Assembly: GCA_002346525.1 (NCBI GenBank)
Contig: DDZY01000227.1
Coordinates: forward strand, 15,009-34,105
Direction of reading: 5' to 3'
Source: Proteobacteria bacterium UBA2996
GTDB taxonomy: Bacteria > Pseudomonadota > Gammaproteobacteria > Arenicellales > UBA868
Length of the DNA: 19,097 nt
The notes under the pieces are model-generated. The model was not told the DNA's origin. It saw only the letters and a program-made list of their open reading frames with translations, and searched no databases. Position 1 is the first letter of the stretch. Each line of letters starts with the position of its first letter. Position numbers and translations under genes: made by a program. Shown here in pieces: positions 6,575 to 14,520 of the stretch.

Positions 6575-7402
6575 TTAAGGGTGGGACTTCCTCACGGCCC
6601 AGTCGTCGATCGGTGAGCGGGCCATATCGAACGCGGGAGAGGAATCCATAAAATCATGGGTGTGCACGATGATCGTGTCATCGCGAAACAGTACTACCCC
6701 GTACGCCGGTGGTTCGAAGTTGCCCTTAAGGGAGCTGTCCGTCATATCCAGCTGCACCTGGTGGTTCATCGCCCGCAGACTGGACATCGGGATACCCAGC
6801 CAACTGCCCGACAGAGGCCGGTGGATGTGGCCGAAGAAAAGATGGCGGATCCGATCGCGATAAGGCCTAACGGTTTCCGAGAAGGCTTCTTTTTGTACGA
6901 GCGAAATCCGATCCAGCGCGGGGATGCCGATATCAAAAGGCGGATGATGCATGAAAAGATAGATCTCTTTTTCGGCGGCTGCTGCCAACTGCTGCTCAAG
7001 CCATTGCAGTCGGTCCTCACAGTACCAGCCCTCGTGGTGTCCGGGCTCGTTGGTATCAAGATAGATAAAGCGCCCTACGGACAGATCCTCAACAGACTGA
7101 ATAAACCCGTTTTCATCTGAGGGGTGATCCGGGAACCACTGCCGGAACACATCCCGGTTATCGTGGTTGCCGACCAAAAGCCGAAGGGGCACGCTCAGTT
7201 GATCGAGATGGCGTTTTAAATGATCAAATGCCTCGGTCTCACCCCAATGCGTAAGATCGCCGGTAATGACGCACCGCGCCGCATCGGCATGATGCCCGTT
7301 GATATCTTCAATACACCGCTCAAGCGCAGCCGCCGGATCACGGCCGTAGAGGGTTTCGCCTTCCGGAATAAAGTGGGTATCGGTGAAGTGAATGATTTTC
7401 AT
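6575..7402 (-). CDS. GpdQ-like class III metallophosphodiesterase
   Basis: The 275-residue protein is a calcineurin-type metallophosphoesterase. Metal ligands appear in the usual order: Asp8 and His10 (TDTH), Asp49 (TGDL), Asn79 and His80 (GNHD), His152 or 153 (MHHPP), then His192 and His194 (GHIH). Both spacing and total length (274 in GpdQ) match Enterobacter GpdQ and related cyclic or glycerophosphodiesterases. Known members hydrolyse glycerophosphodiesters, including glycerophosphocholine and glycerophosphoethanolamine, or 3',5'-cAMP; phosphonate monoesters are also accepted in vitro. No signal peptide is present, so action is cytoplasmic. It lies between the GST-like gene (34 bases upstream) and the HD oxygenase gene (one base downstream), which suggests a role in supplying phosphorus-containing or choline-type substrates to this cluster. 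A cAMP-degrading role cannot be excluded. Confidence 0.85.
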   Translation of the reverse strand: MKIIHFTDTHFIPEGETLYGRDPAAALERCIEDINGHHADAARCVITGDLTHWGETEAFDHLKRHLDQLSVPLRLLVGNHDNRDVFRQWFPDHPSDENGFIQSVEDLSVGRFIYLDTNEPGHHEGWYCEDRLQWLEQQLAAAAEKEIYLFMHHPPFDIGIPALDRISLVQKEAFSETVRPYRDRIRHLFFGHIHRPLSGSWLGIPMSSLRAMNHQVQLDMTDSSLKGNFEPPAYGVVLFRDDTIIVHTHDFMDSSPAFDMARSPIDDWAVRKSHP

Positions 7403-7436
7403 GGTTTGACTTTCAGAGGGCTCGCCTTAATTGGAT

Positions 7437-8042
7437 TCACTCTGGCTTGATAGTGCAGTATTCGCGCTCCTGCAGCCGTGCCAGATACTGGGAAAGCTGC
7501 GTAAACGACGCAAGATGGCCGGTATTGGCCGCCCAGTTGATGCTCCACCCGACGATAATGTCCGTGACACTGAATCGATTACCGATTAGAAAATCTCTCG
7601 AGGCGAGTTCTTTGTCCAGCACATCCAGTGCACTCTGAATCTCTTTTGCATTTGAGGCCGTGACCTCCGCCGAACGGTGTTCCTCGGGGTAAGCGCGGGT
7701 GTGTTTGAAATCGCTCCACAGATAAGCATCCAATTCGGTCAGCACAAATGAGGTCCACTGGGCGTGCTGGGCTCGCTCGTAAGTCCCCACTGCGCCGATC
7801 AGCATGGGTTCCGCAACGAGGTCACACAGGTACTCACAGATCGGTGCCGATTCGAACAGCGGCTGGCCATCAATCAGGATCGCGGGCATCTTGCCCTGCG
7901 GATGCAATCTACGCAACTCCTTGCTGTGCAGCAGGGCACGGTCATCAACAGATTCGTAGGCGAGTCCCAGTTCATCCAACGTCCACCGGCACCGCGCCGA
8001 GCGCGTCCGGCCCATGCCGTACAGTTTAATGTCGAGTGTCAT
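7437..8042 (-). CDS. Glutathione S-transferase family protein
   Basis: The protein starting at ATG 8042 is 201 residues. AGGAG ends five bases before it. The frame stays open for 20 more codons upstream (to 8102), but those would overlap the preceding gene's end and have no family resemblance. The N-terminal thioredoxin-like domain reads IKLYGMGRTRSARCRWTLDEL, with LHPQGKMPAILIDG and the glutathione-binding Glu-Ser of LFESAPICEYL; the alpha-helical C-terminal domain contains FLIGNRFSVTDIIVGW with the conserved N-capping motif. It is a cytosolic GST of an uncharacterised bacterial group. Within an N-demethylation cluster it might handle formaldehyde or a reactive intermediate through glutathione, but that is inference from position only. 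It follows the dehydrogenase after 56 bases. Confidence 0.88.
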   Translation of the reverse strand: MTLDIKLYGMGRTRSARCRWTLDELGLAYESVDDRALLHSKELRRLHPQGKMPAILIDGQPLFESAPICEYLCDLVAEPMLIGAVGTYERAQHAQWTSFVLTELDAYLWSDFKHTRAYPEEHRSAEVTASNAKEIQSALDVLDKELASRDFLIGNRFSVTDIIVGWSINWAANTGHLASFTQLSQYLARLQEREYCTIKPE

Positions 8043-8098
8043 CGGAACTCCTGCAAAGTGTGTCGTCGCCAGTTGCCAGAAAAAATCGTAAGGACGCG

Positions 8099-10513
8099 TC
8101 ATCCCCGCATGCGCGACCCGTCCGCGTCAAAGAGCATCTGATGGATTCTCTTTGCCGGGCGCATATCCCCTAGGATCTCGATTTTGGCCTCGAGATCATC
8201 ACTCAGCGACGCGCCGTCAACGAGCGCCAGGGCGATGGATTTTTGCGCGGTATGTGAATATCCGCCCGAGGTGCAAAAGCCTTTCACTTCCCCATCGATC
8301 CAAACGGGCTCATACCCGACGGCATCCGCATCATCCGCATCGACCTCAAAAATCACCAGTTTTCTTGCCGTGCCGCTCTGGCGTTCAGTCTCAACCGCGC
8401 TGCGCCCGATGAAGTCTGCTCCTTTGTTGAACGCAACAAAACGATCCATACCCGTCTCTGCCGGGGTGTAGTCCGGAGAAAACTCACTCAGCCAACTGCC
8501 AAAGAACTTGTCGAGGCGCAGGCTCATCATCGCGCGCATCCCAAAAGGTCGCATACCGTGCTTCTGACCGGCCGCGAAGAGCGTGTCCCAAAGGGAGCGC
8601 TGGTCCATTGCATCCGTATAGATCTCGTAGCCCAGGTCTCCGGTATAGCTCAACCGCTGCACGATGCAGTCACACATCCCCACGGTCATCCGTTTGACGT
8701 CCATAAACAAAAACGATTCGGCCGACACGTCAGCGCGGGTCACCTCGGCCAACACAGTACGCGCCAACGGGCCTGCAATCTGAAAACCTGTGCGTCTGTC
8801 AGAAATATTCTCGATATCGATCCCGGCCTCAAGATGGCCTTGCAGCCATCGCTCATGCACGGACTGATACCCGTAGGAAGAGGTCAGCTGGAATTCCTCC
8901 TCGCTAAGACAGGAGATGGTGAAGTCACCAATCAGTCGCCCCTTGGGGGACAGCATAGGGGCAAGGCTCACCCTTCCGACATCGGGAATCCGGCCGGCCA
9001 TAATCCGGTCCAGCCAGGCCCGCGCACCTGACCCGGTTACCGAGAACTTGCTGAAGTTCTGAACCTCATTGATGCCGACCTGCTCCCTGACCGCCTTTAC
9101 CTCCCGGGCGGTTGCCGCAAACGCGTTGGAGCGTCGAAACGACGGGGTTTCATATCTCGGCTCATCTTCGTTCGCAAAATAATTTGCCACCTCAAGACCG
9201 AACTGCTGGCCAAAAACCGCGCCAAGCGATTGCTGGATGTCATAGACCGGCGTGGTTCTGAAAGGTCGTGCCGCCGGCAGTTCTTCATTGGGGTAACTGA
9301 CGGAAAATCGCTTCTGGTAGTTTTCGATGACCTTGGGCAGGGTATAGCCCGGGTTGGTCCAGGAACCAAAACGCGCCACGTCCATGGCGAAGACATCACG
9401 ATCCGGTTCACCTTCCACCATCCACTGTGCCAGGGTGAGTCCCACACCGCCGCCCTGGCTGAAACCTGCCATCACGCCGCAGGCAGACCAGTAATTGCGC
9501 AGACCGGGAACCGGACCGACGAGCGGATTACCGTCGGGCGCAAAGGTAAAGGGGCCGTGAATGATGGTCTTGACCCCTGCCGTTTCCAGTACCGGAAAAC
9601 GCTGGTAGGCGAACGCGATCGACTCGCTGATCTTGTCGAGGTTATCTGGCAGCAGTTCATGACCAAAATCCCAGGGCGTACCGTCGACTGCCCAGGGCTT
9701 GCAGGCCTGCTCGTAAAACCCGATACAAAGGCCCCTGCCTTCCTGGCGAAGGTAACTCTCACCGCCGGGATCCATCACGTGCGGGTGCTCCGTGTCACGC
9801 TCGTAAATCTGCACAATATCGTCGGTGACCACATATTGATGTTCCATGGGATGCAGCGGCAGATAAACCCCCGCCATGGCACCGACTTCTCTCGCCCAAA
9901 GACCCCCGGCATTGACAACATGCTCCGCGATGAGCACGCCCTTATCGGTCACGACTTCCCAACTGCCATCCCTTCTGGGCGTGGTCTGCTCGACCATCGT
10001 GTGAAGTTCGATCTTCGCACCATTCAGACGCGCCGCTTTGGCATAGGCGTGCGTGGTGCCGGCAGGATCAAGGTGGCCATCAAGAGGATCATATAAACCG
10101 CCGAGCACGCCCTCGGTATTGGTCACCGGTGCAACCTCTCGGATCTCGGCAGGAGAAAGAATCTCGGTCTCCAGGCCCATATACCGATGCTTCGCCCTTT
10201 CGGCCTTGAGCATATCCATGCGTTCGGATGTGTCCGCCAGCGTGACGCCGCCGACGTGATGCAGGCCGCAAGACATTCCTGTCAGCGCTTCGAGCTCGCG
10301 GTAAAGCTTGATCGTGTAACCCTGCAGGGCGGCCATGTTGGTATCGCCATTCAGGGTGTGAAAACCGCCAGCCGCATGCCACGTGGATCCGGAAGTGAGC
10401 TCAGAGCGCTCCAGCAGGACCACATCCGACCAGCCGAGTTTGGTGAGGTGGTACAAAACCGAACAACCGACGACGCCGCCGCCGATCACACACACCTGTG
10501 CGTGCGTTTTCAT
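8099..10513 (-). CDS. Dimethylglycine/sarcosine dehydrogenase-family FAD and folate enzyme
   Basis: From ATG 10513 (AGGGGG six bases upstream) the protein has 804 residues, the usual length of bacterial dimethylglycine dehydrogenase-like enzymes. The N-terminal FAD domain has the dinucleotide fold VCVIGGGVVGCS (residues 7-18) and the STWHAAGG motif, whose His46 is at the place of the covalent FAD attachment in DMGDH and sarcosine dehydrogenase. An FAO_M linker follows near 370-425, then a GcvT-like folate domain and its C-terminal barrel (GRSAVE near 690 onward). The reaction is oxidative N-demethylation of a dimethyl- or methylamino acid, passing the carbon to tetrahydrofolate as 5,10-methylene-THF. 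A 26-codon upstream extension to 10591 is rejected because it would run into purE. The MttB-family gene downstream supports dimethylglycine as substrate, but sarcosine, methylglutamate-type or other secondary amines remain possible. Confidence 0.88.
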   Translation of the reverse strand: MKTHAQVCVIGGGVVGCSVLYHLTKLGWSDVVLLERSELTSGSTWHAAGGFHTLNGDTNMAALQGYTIKLYRELEALTGMSCGLHHVGGVTLADTSERMDMLKAERAKHRYMGLETEILSPAEIREVAPVTNTEGVLGGLYDPLDGHLDPAGTTHAYAKAARLNGAKIELHTMVEQTTPRRDGSWEVVTDKGVLIAEHVVNAGGLWAREVGAMAGVYLPLHPMEHQYVVTDDIVQIYERDTEHPHVMDPGGESYLRQEGRGLCIGFYEQACKPWAVDGTPWDFGHELLPDNLDKISESIAFAYQRFPVLETAGVKTIIHGPFTFAPDGNPLVGPVPGLRNYWSACGVMAGFSQGGGVGLTLAQWMVEGEPDRDVFAMDVARFGSWTNPGYTLPKVIENYQKRFSVSYPNEELPAARPFRTTPVYDIQQSLGAVFGQQFGLEVANYFANEDEPRYETPSFRRSNAFAATAREVKAVREQVGINEVQNFSKFSVTGSGARAWLDRIMAGRIPDVGRVSLAPMLSPKGRLIGDFTISCLSEEEFQLTSSYGYQSVHERWLQGHLEAGIDIENISDRRTGFQIAGPLARTVLAEVTRADVSAESFLFMDVKRMTVGMCDCIVQRLSYTGDLGYEIYTDAMDQRSLWDTLFAAGQKHGMRPFGMRAMMSLRLDKFFGSWLSEFSPDYTPAETGMDRFVAFNKGADFIGRSAVETERQSGTARKLVIFEVDADDADAVGYEPVWIDGEVKGFCTSGGYSHTAQKSIALALVDGASLSDDLEAKIEILGDMRPAKRIHQMLFDADGSRMRG

Positions 10514-10547
10514 CTGGACCCCCTGCGATGTTTTCTGCTTAAGAGCC

Positions 10548-11036
10548 CTATGAATTTTCCAATTGCCGAGCCTTGTCATGCACTTTGGCACTTAAGGCCG
10601 CTTTGTATTCGTCAAGCCGATGTCTCAGGGCATCATCTCCTGTGGCGAGCATCTGGGCCGCCAGGATGCCGGCGTTGGTGGCGTTATCAATCGCAACCGT
10701 TGCCACGGGTACGCCAGCCGGCATCTGGACAATCGACAGCAGCGCATCTTCACCTTCAAGACGCGTAGCGCTGATGGGCACTCCAATAACCGGCAGAACA
10801 CTAAGCGACGCCGCCATCCCCGGAAGGTGAGCCGCCCCGCCCGCACCGGCAATGATCACGCGCAGACCGCGACCCTCGGCGTTACCCGCATACTCATACA
10901 GCCGATCGGGCGTCCGGTGAGCGCTGACGATCGTCATCTCGAAGGGCACTTCCAGTTGGCTGAGGATGTCCCCTGCCGCGCGCATCACAGGCAAGTCTGA
11001 GTCGCTGCCCATGATGATTCCCACCTTCGCGTTCAT
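10548..11036 (-). CDS. purE: N5-carboxyaminoimidazole ribonucleotide mutase
   Basis: The 162-residue protein is a class I PurE. It shows GSDSD (residues 10-14), SAHRTP (38-43) with the catalytic His40, and AGAGGAAHLPGM (63-74), all diagnostic. It converts N5-CAIR to CAIR in de novo purine synthesis in the cytoplasm, acting on the unstable product of PurK. Its ATG shares four bases with the purK stop codon (ATGA), so the two are translationally coupled. purE ends 34 bases before the dimethylglycine dehydrogenase-like gene, with no terminator visible between, so read-through into the catabolic cluster is likely. Confidence 0.97.
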   Translation of the reverse strand: MNAKVGIIMGSDSDLPVMRAAGDILSQLEVPFEMTIVSAHRTPDRLYEYAGNAEGRGLRVIIAGAGGAAHLPGMAASLSVLPVIGVPISATRLEGEDALLSIVQMPAGVPVATVAIDNATNAGILAAQMLATGDDALRHRLDEYKAALSAKVHDKARQLENS

Positions 11037-12259
11037 GATCCGTTCGCCTTGCTTATTGCTTCGCCCTCGGGAGGTTGAAATGTATCACTTTGGAGCCGTT
11101 CCAAGCCGCTATGGGCGTGGGCCAAAGCTTCTTCCCCGGTGTTGCCCAGCGCGTTGACATGACCCATCTTCCTTCCCAACCGGGCTTCTTTTTTTCCATA
11201 CCAGTGCACCGTAACCTGGCCCTCTTCCTGCAGCCGGACGGTGTAGGGCACCCCGGTGTGAGCAGGAGACAGACGGTCTTCGTACAGAAGATTCAGCATC
11301 ACTGAGACCGGTGCCCGCGCCTCAGTCGGCGCGATAGGACGGCCTGAGATGGCTCTAAGATGCTGCTCGAACTGATCACATCGAAACCCCTCCATCGTGA
11401 GATGTCCCGAGTTGTGCACCCGCGGTGAAATCTCGTTAATGAAGATCTCGCCCGACGTACTGATAAAAAGTTCCACCGCAAAAACACCTGCCGCATCAAG
11501 GGCCTGAATCGCCCGGGTGGCTACTTCAATACACTCGGTCCGCTGGGTCTCGCTGAGATCCCCGGGGCTGATGACGGTGCTCACTGCATTCAGTTTGGCA
11601 TCGAACATCATGGTCACCGGGGGGTAAACGCTTGTTTCACCAGAAGCAGCGCGGGTCACGACCACCGCGACTTCCAGACAGTCCTCAAGAGCTGGCTCAA
11701 TAACGCTCGCTACAGGCCAAAGATCACTGAGCGCTGCGGGTTCAAGAAGCATTTGCACCCCTTTGCCGTCGTAACCGCCGCGCCGTGTTTTTTGAACAAG
11801 GGGTGCGCAAAAGCCGCTTTGCAGCACTGCGTCCTCATCTACGTTTTCATCAGCCAGCATGAAGGGCAATGTCGGCAGTACCTGATCCTGGAGCCAGCTC
11901 TTTTGTAGACCCTTGTCCTTGATCAGGCGCAATGTGCTCACGCCGGGATGCACCTCGATCTTGCCTTCTGCCTGCGCCTGATCAAGGAGGTCAAGCGTCT
12001 CATCCGGAATCGCCTCCAACTCAAAAGTCACCACATCAGAGGCTTCGATAAGACGCGCAACGGCCGAAAGATCATCCAATGGTGCAACGATAGACTGGTC
12101 TGCGAGGTAAACCGCCGAACTCGTCGGATCATCGGTTACCACGGTCACGGTAACGCCCAATCGGCGAGCCGCCTCGCAGAGCATCATCCCTAACTGACCG
12201 CCGCCCAAAATGCCGATGCGATCGAGAGTGGCTTTTTTGTTTTTCAAAGCAGTAGTCAC
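11033..12259 (-). CDS. purK: N5-carboxyaminoimidazole ribonucleotide synthase
   Basis: The 408-residue ATP-grasp protein opens with RIGILGGGQLGMML, the PurK signature, and contains KTRRGGYDGKGV (near 165-176) and FINEISPRVHNSGH (near 285-298), which are ATP-grasp and substrate-contact motifs of PurK. It makes N5-CAIR from AIR, bicarbonate and ATP. The assigned start is a GTG at 12259; an in-frame TAA lies three codons before it, and no clear Shine-Dalgarno sequence was found, so an alternative downstream start such as the TTG five codons in is possible. It heads the purK-purE pair, the order opposite to E. coli purEK. A candidate promoter lies at 12336-12341. Confidence 0.95.
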   Translation of the reverse strand: MTTALKNKKATLDRIGILGGGQLGMMLCEAARRLGVTVTVVTDDPTSSAVYLADQSIVAPLDDLSAVARLIEASDVVTFELEAIPDETLDLLDQAQAEGKIEVHPGVSTLRLIKDKGLQKSWLQDQVLPTLPFMLADENVDEDAVLQSGFCAPLVQKTRRGGYDGKGVQMLLEPAALSDLWPVASVIEPALEDCLEVAVVVTRAASGETSVYPPVTMMFDAKLNAVSTVISPGDLSETQRTECIEVATRAIQALDAAGVFAVELFISTSGEIFINEISPRVHNSGHLTMEGFRCDQFEQHLRAISGRPIAPTEARAPVSVMLNLLYEDRLSPAHTGVPYTVRLQEEGQVTVHWYGKKEARLGRKMGHVNALGNTGEEALAHAHSGLERLQSDTFQPPEGEAISKANGS

Positions 12260-12335
12260 GCAGGTTTAAAGAAGGAGTGCACAATAGAGGCGGCGCAAAT
12301 CTCGGCAGGGGCGGGCCAGCGAGAACTCACTCACA

Positions 12336-12341
12336 ATTATA
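12336..12341 (-). promoter_or_regulatory. Candidate sigma-70 -10 box for purK
   Basis: The minus strand reads a perfect TATAAT at 12341-12336, about 75 bases before the purK GTG, in the gap between purK and the upstream PhoX-like gene. No good -35 hexamer sits at 16-18 bases, so the promoter would be weak or activator-dependent. Predicted transcript start is near 12329. No PurR-like operator was recognised. Confidence 0.4.
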
Positions 12342-12388
12342 GCGATGGGGCTCCGAATACAGGACACGCGCAAAGATCGCCTGCGGTC

Positions 12389-13654
12389 TCAGGCGCTTTG
12401 AAGAAAATCCCGAAAAGGTCCCGTTACCGTAAGCGTTAAGCCTTCCCACTGCAGATTCAAAAACAGCCACTTGCCGTCCGGGGAAAAACACACCCCCGTG
12501 ATTTCGCTGTCTCCATGGTTTAAGACATTTTCGGCGAAATAGCGCAATCTGCCGTTGGGACTGAGGACACATATACCGTTGGGTGCATCGCCGTCCTCTG
12601 CTAAAAACACATCACCCCAGGGTGATACCGTCACGTTATCCGGTTTATCAAGAGCGTCGTCGCCTTCTGCTTGAGCAACAAGAGTAATCTGATCCTTTGT
12701 TTCCGGAAAAATATCAAGCCTATAGAGCTGCCCGCGATTCGCGGGTCCACCATCCGTAGAGCAAAGATAAACCTGACGGTCAGCAAACCATGCGCCCTCG
12801 CCACGCGAAAAAAACGCCGCTCCGGCTTTGTGGGCCTGATCTCGCGTCGAGGTCCTGATGGCTTGTGGGTCGGCCACGGACACCCATTCCACATCAAATG
12901 CATCTCCTACCTTGAGGCCTTCAGAAAGCCTGAATCGGTCCTTGGACGACACTTTCAATGCCTGTAACTCTCCGCCGACAAAAGGCTGCGTCGAATGGTC
13001 CGGAAGATGGCGGTAGATTGCGCTATCGGACTTATCCTCGGTGAGGTATGTGATGCCGGTAATCTCATCGAACGCGGCCGCCTCATGAGGAAAACGGCCC
13101 AGCGCGGGCAACTTGTGCGGCGCCTGCAGTGTCGATGCCGATGCGTCGCACAAAAAAACGTACCCGTGCCCCGGTTCCTCAACCTCCTCGCAACTCAACC
13201 AACCGTAGGGACTCGGCCCACCGGCGCAGTTACGTGACGTTCCGGTCAGCACGAAATTGCTAGACAAAAGCGCGCCGCTTTCTCTATCCACGACCAACCG
13301 AGTTACGCCCCCGCCCCGGTTACCGGCAAAGCTCAGCGCTGCATCCACGGGTCTGCCCTCATGAATCTCATGGTTGCGCATGACCACCCAAGTGCCGTTA
13401 TCACCTGCAAAACAGGCCATGCCGTCGGGAGCCTCCGGCATTGTAAAGCCGTCTGTCATCCGGTCACCGGCGCGTTGCAGGACCTGATAGGAAAATCCCG
13501 GCGGAAGATTCAGGATTCCCTCTGGGTCTGCCGCAAGATCACCCAACGACGTGCCAATACTCCGCGGGCGATAAAGCCACCCCAGGGCTCCTGCGGTGGC
13601 CAAGACCCCTACCCCCGCGCCGAGAAACCGTCTTCGGCTCAGACTGTCACGCAT
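12389..13654 (-). CDS. Tat-exported PhoX/DUF839-family protein
   Basis: The 421-residue protein begins MRDSLSRRRFLGAG, a twin-arginine signal (SRRRFLG) with a hydrophobic stretch to about residue 27, so it should be exported folded to the periplasm. The body matches the DUF839/PhoX beta-propeller family: PDGMACF and MRNHEIH near 80-95, CAGGPSPYGWLSCEE near 145-160, then GRFPHEAAAFDE, YLTEDK and KPDNVTVSPWGDVFLAEDG, ending with ITGVCFSPDGKWLFLNLQ. True PhoX alkaline phosphatases are longer (about 600 residues) and bind calcium and iron; this shorter form may be a phosphatase or a different propeller hydrolase. It starts 15 bases after the short-chain dehydrogenase gene, so the two form an operon. 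Confidence 0.82.
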   Translation of the reverse strand: MRDSLSRRRFLGAGVGVLATAGALGWLYRPRSIGTSLGDLAADPEGILNLPPGFSYQVLQRAGDRMTDGFTMPEAPDGMACFAGDNGTWVVMRNHEIHEGRPVDAALSFAGNRGGGVTRLVVDRESGALLSSNFVLTGTSRNCAGGPSPYGWLSCEEVEEPGHGYVFLCDASASTLQAPHKLPALGRFPHEAAAFDEITGITYLTEDKSDSAIYRHLPDHSTQPFVGGELQALKVSSKDRFRLSEGLKVGDAFDVEWVSVADPQAIRTSTRDQAHKAGAAFFSRGEGAWFADRQVYLCSTDGGPANRGQLYRLDIFPETKDQITLVAQAEGDDALDKPDNVTVSPWGDVFLAEDGDAPNGICVLSPNGRLRYFAENVLNHGDSEITGVCFSPDGKWLFLNLQWEGLTLTVTGPFRDFLQSA

Positions 13655-13669
13655 GCTGGCCTGAGCGCG

Positions 13670-14407
13670 TTATCCCGGGTTATCTGGAACGATAACGATC
13701 TGTGACACGACCGCATGCGGCGGCTGTTCGAGGGCAAAGAGCACAGAACGGGCGATATCCTCAGCCTCCAGGCAAAGGCCGTAGTTCTCATAAAACGCAT
13801 CGCCTTTATCGGCATCGGAAAAGCGGGTCTTGGCAAACTCGGTCTTGACCATGCCCGGCAGGATCTCCGACACCCGGATCCCGCGGCCGGCGTATTCCTG
13901 ACGAAGCGTGTCACTCAATCCGTGCACCGCATGTTTGCTGGCCACGTATGCCGCGCAGCCCCGCACACCGCTCAGTCCGGCGACCGACCCGAGATTCACA
14001 ATATGTCCCCCTTGACCCGCCAGCATGCCGGGTAACACTGCTGCGGTCACCTGCATCAGTCCAGACACATTGATCTGTATCGTGTTGACCCACTCGGCGA
14101 TATCGCCTTCGTGAAAATCGCGCCGGCCGCCGATATCACTACCCGCGTTGTTGACCAGGATATCGATTGTCTGCCACTCGGGCGGTAATTGGGTCATCAG
14201 GTCAGCAACAGACTCGGCATCCGCCACATCAAGCTGCACCGAGAGCGTCGGACCAGGCAGTTCATCCATTTGGGGACGAAGCACGTCCAGGCGACGGGCA
14301 CAACCGATGACCCGCACATCGGCTTCACTCAGCAGCCTCGCGGTCGCCAAACCGATTCCGGCGCTGGCACCTGTCACCAGTGCGGTTTTTCCCGCTAGCT
14401 TGCTCAT
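13670..14407 (-). CDS. Short-chain dehydrogenase/reductase (YdfG-like)
   Basis: The 245-residue protein is a classical SDR. The cofactor motif TGASAGIG is at residues 12-19, NNAG at 86-89, and the catalytic set Asn113, Ser141 (NLGSVAG), Tyr154 and Lys158 (YVASK) is complete. Arg after the second strand (CARR, 37-39) favours NADPH. Length and the PGMVKTEF segment resemble E. coli YdfG, an NADP-dependent 3-hydroxy acid and serine dehydrogenase, but SDR substrates cannot be read from sequence. It is probably cytoplasmic. The leader has only a weak ribosome binding site. A promoter-like pair is found at 14447-14473. The PhoX-like gene follows at once downstream. Confidence 0.9.
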   Translation of the reverse strand: MSKLAGKTALVTGASAGIGLATARLLSEADVRVIGCARRLDVLRPQMDELPGPTLSVQLDVADAESVADLMTQLPPEWQTIDILVNNAGSDIGGRRDFHEGDIAEWVNTIQINVSGLMQVTAAVLPGMLAGQGGHIVNLGSVAGLSGVRGCAAYVASKHAVHGLSDTLRQEYAGRGIRVSEILPGMVKTEFAKTRFSDADKGDAFYENYGLCLEAEDIARSVLFALEQPPHAVVSQIVIVPDNPG

Positions 14408-14446
14408 GATTTTTCCCGTAAGGAGGGTCTAATTCGACGAGCGCAA

Positions 14447-14473
14447 AGTATAGTGTGCCTGCCCGGAAGACAA
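14447..14473 (-). promoter_or_regulatory. Candidate sigma-70 promoter for the SDR gene
   Basis: On the minus strand TTGTCT (14473-14468) and TATACT (14452-14447) are separated by 15 bases, slightly short of ideal. The predicted start near 14440 leaves a leader of about 33 bases before the SDR ATG at 14407. It would make SDR-PhoX-like transcription independent of ntrC. Confidence 0.4.
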
Positions 14474-14488
14474 GCCGACGACGATCAC

Positions 14489-14515
14489 GGCCGATGCGAA
14501 AGAACGCGCCCGGCC
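14489..14515 (-). terminator. Hairpin just after ntrC stop, terminator-like without U-tract
   Basis: GGCCG (14489-14493) and CGGCC (14511-14515) pair around an inner GCG/CGC pair. The hairpin begins five bases after the ntrC stop codon. No run of U follows, so it may be a weak or Rho-assisted terminator, or an mRNA 3'-end stabiliser. Confidence 0.3.
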
Positions 14516-14520
14516 CCGCG

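Noticed and set aside
9230..10096. 288-codon plus-strand open frame antisense to the dehydrogenase
   Set aside because: Shadow of a GC-rich coding strand; the minus-strand gene has clear domains and the plus-strand product has none.
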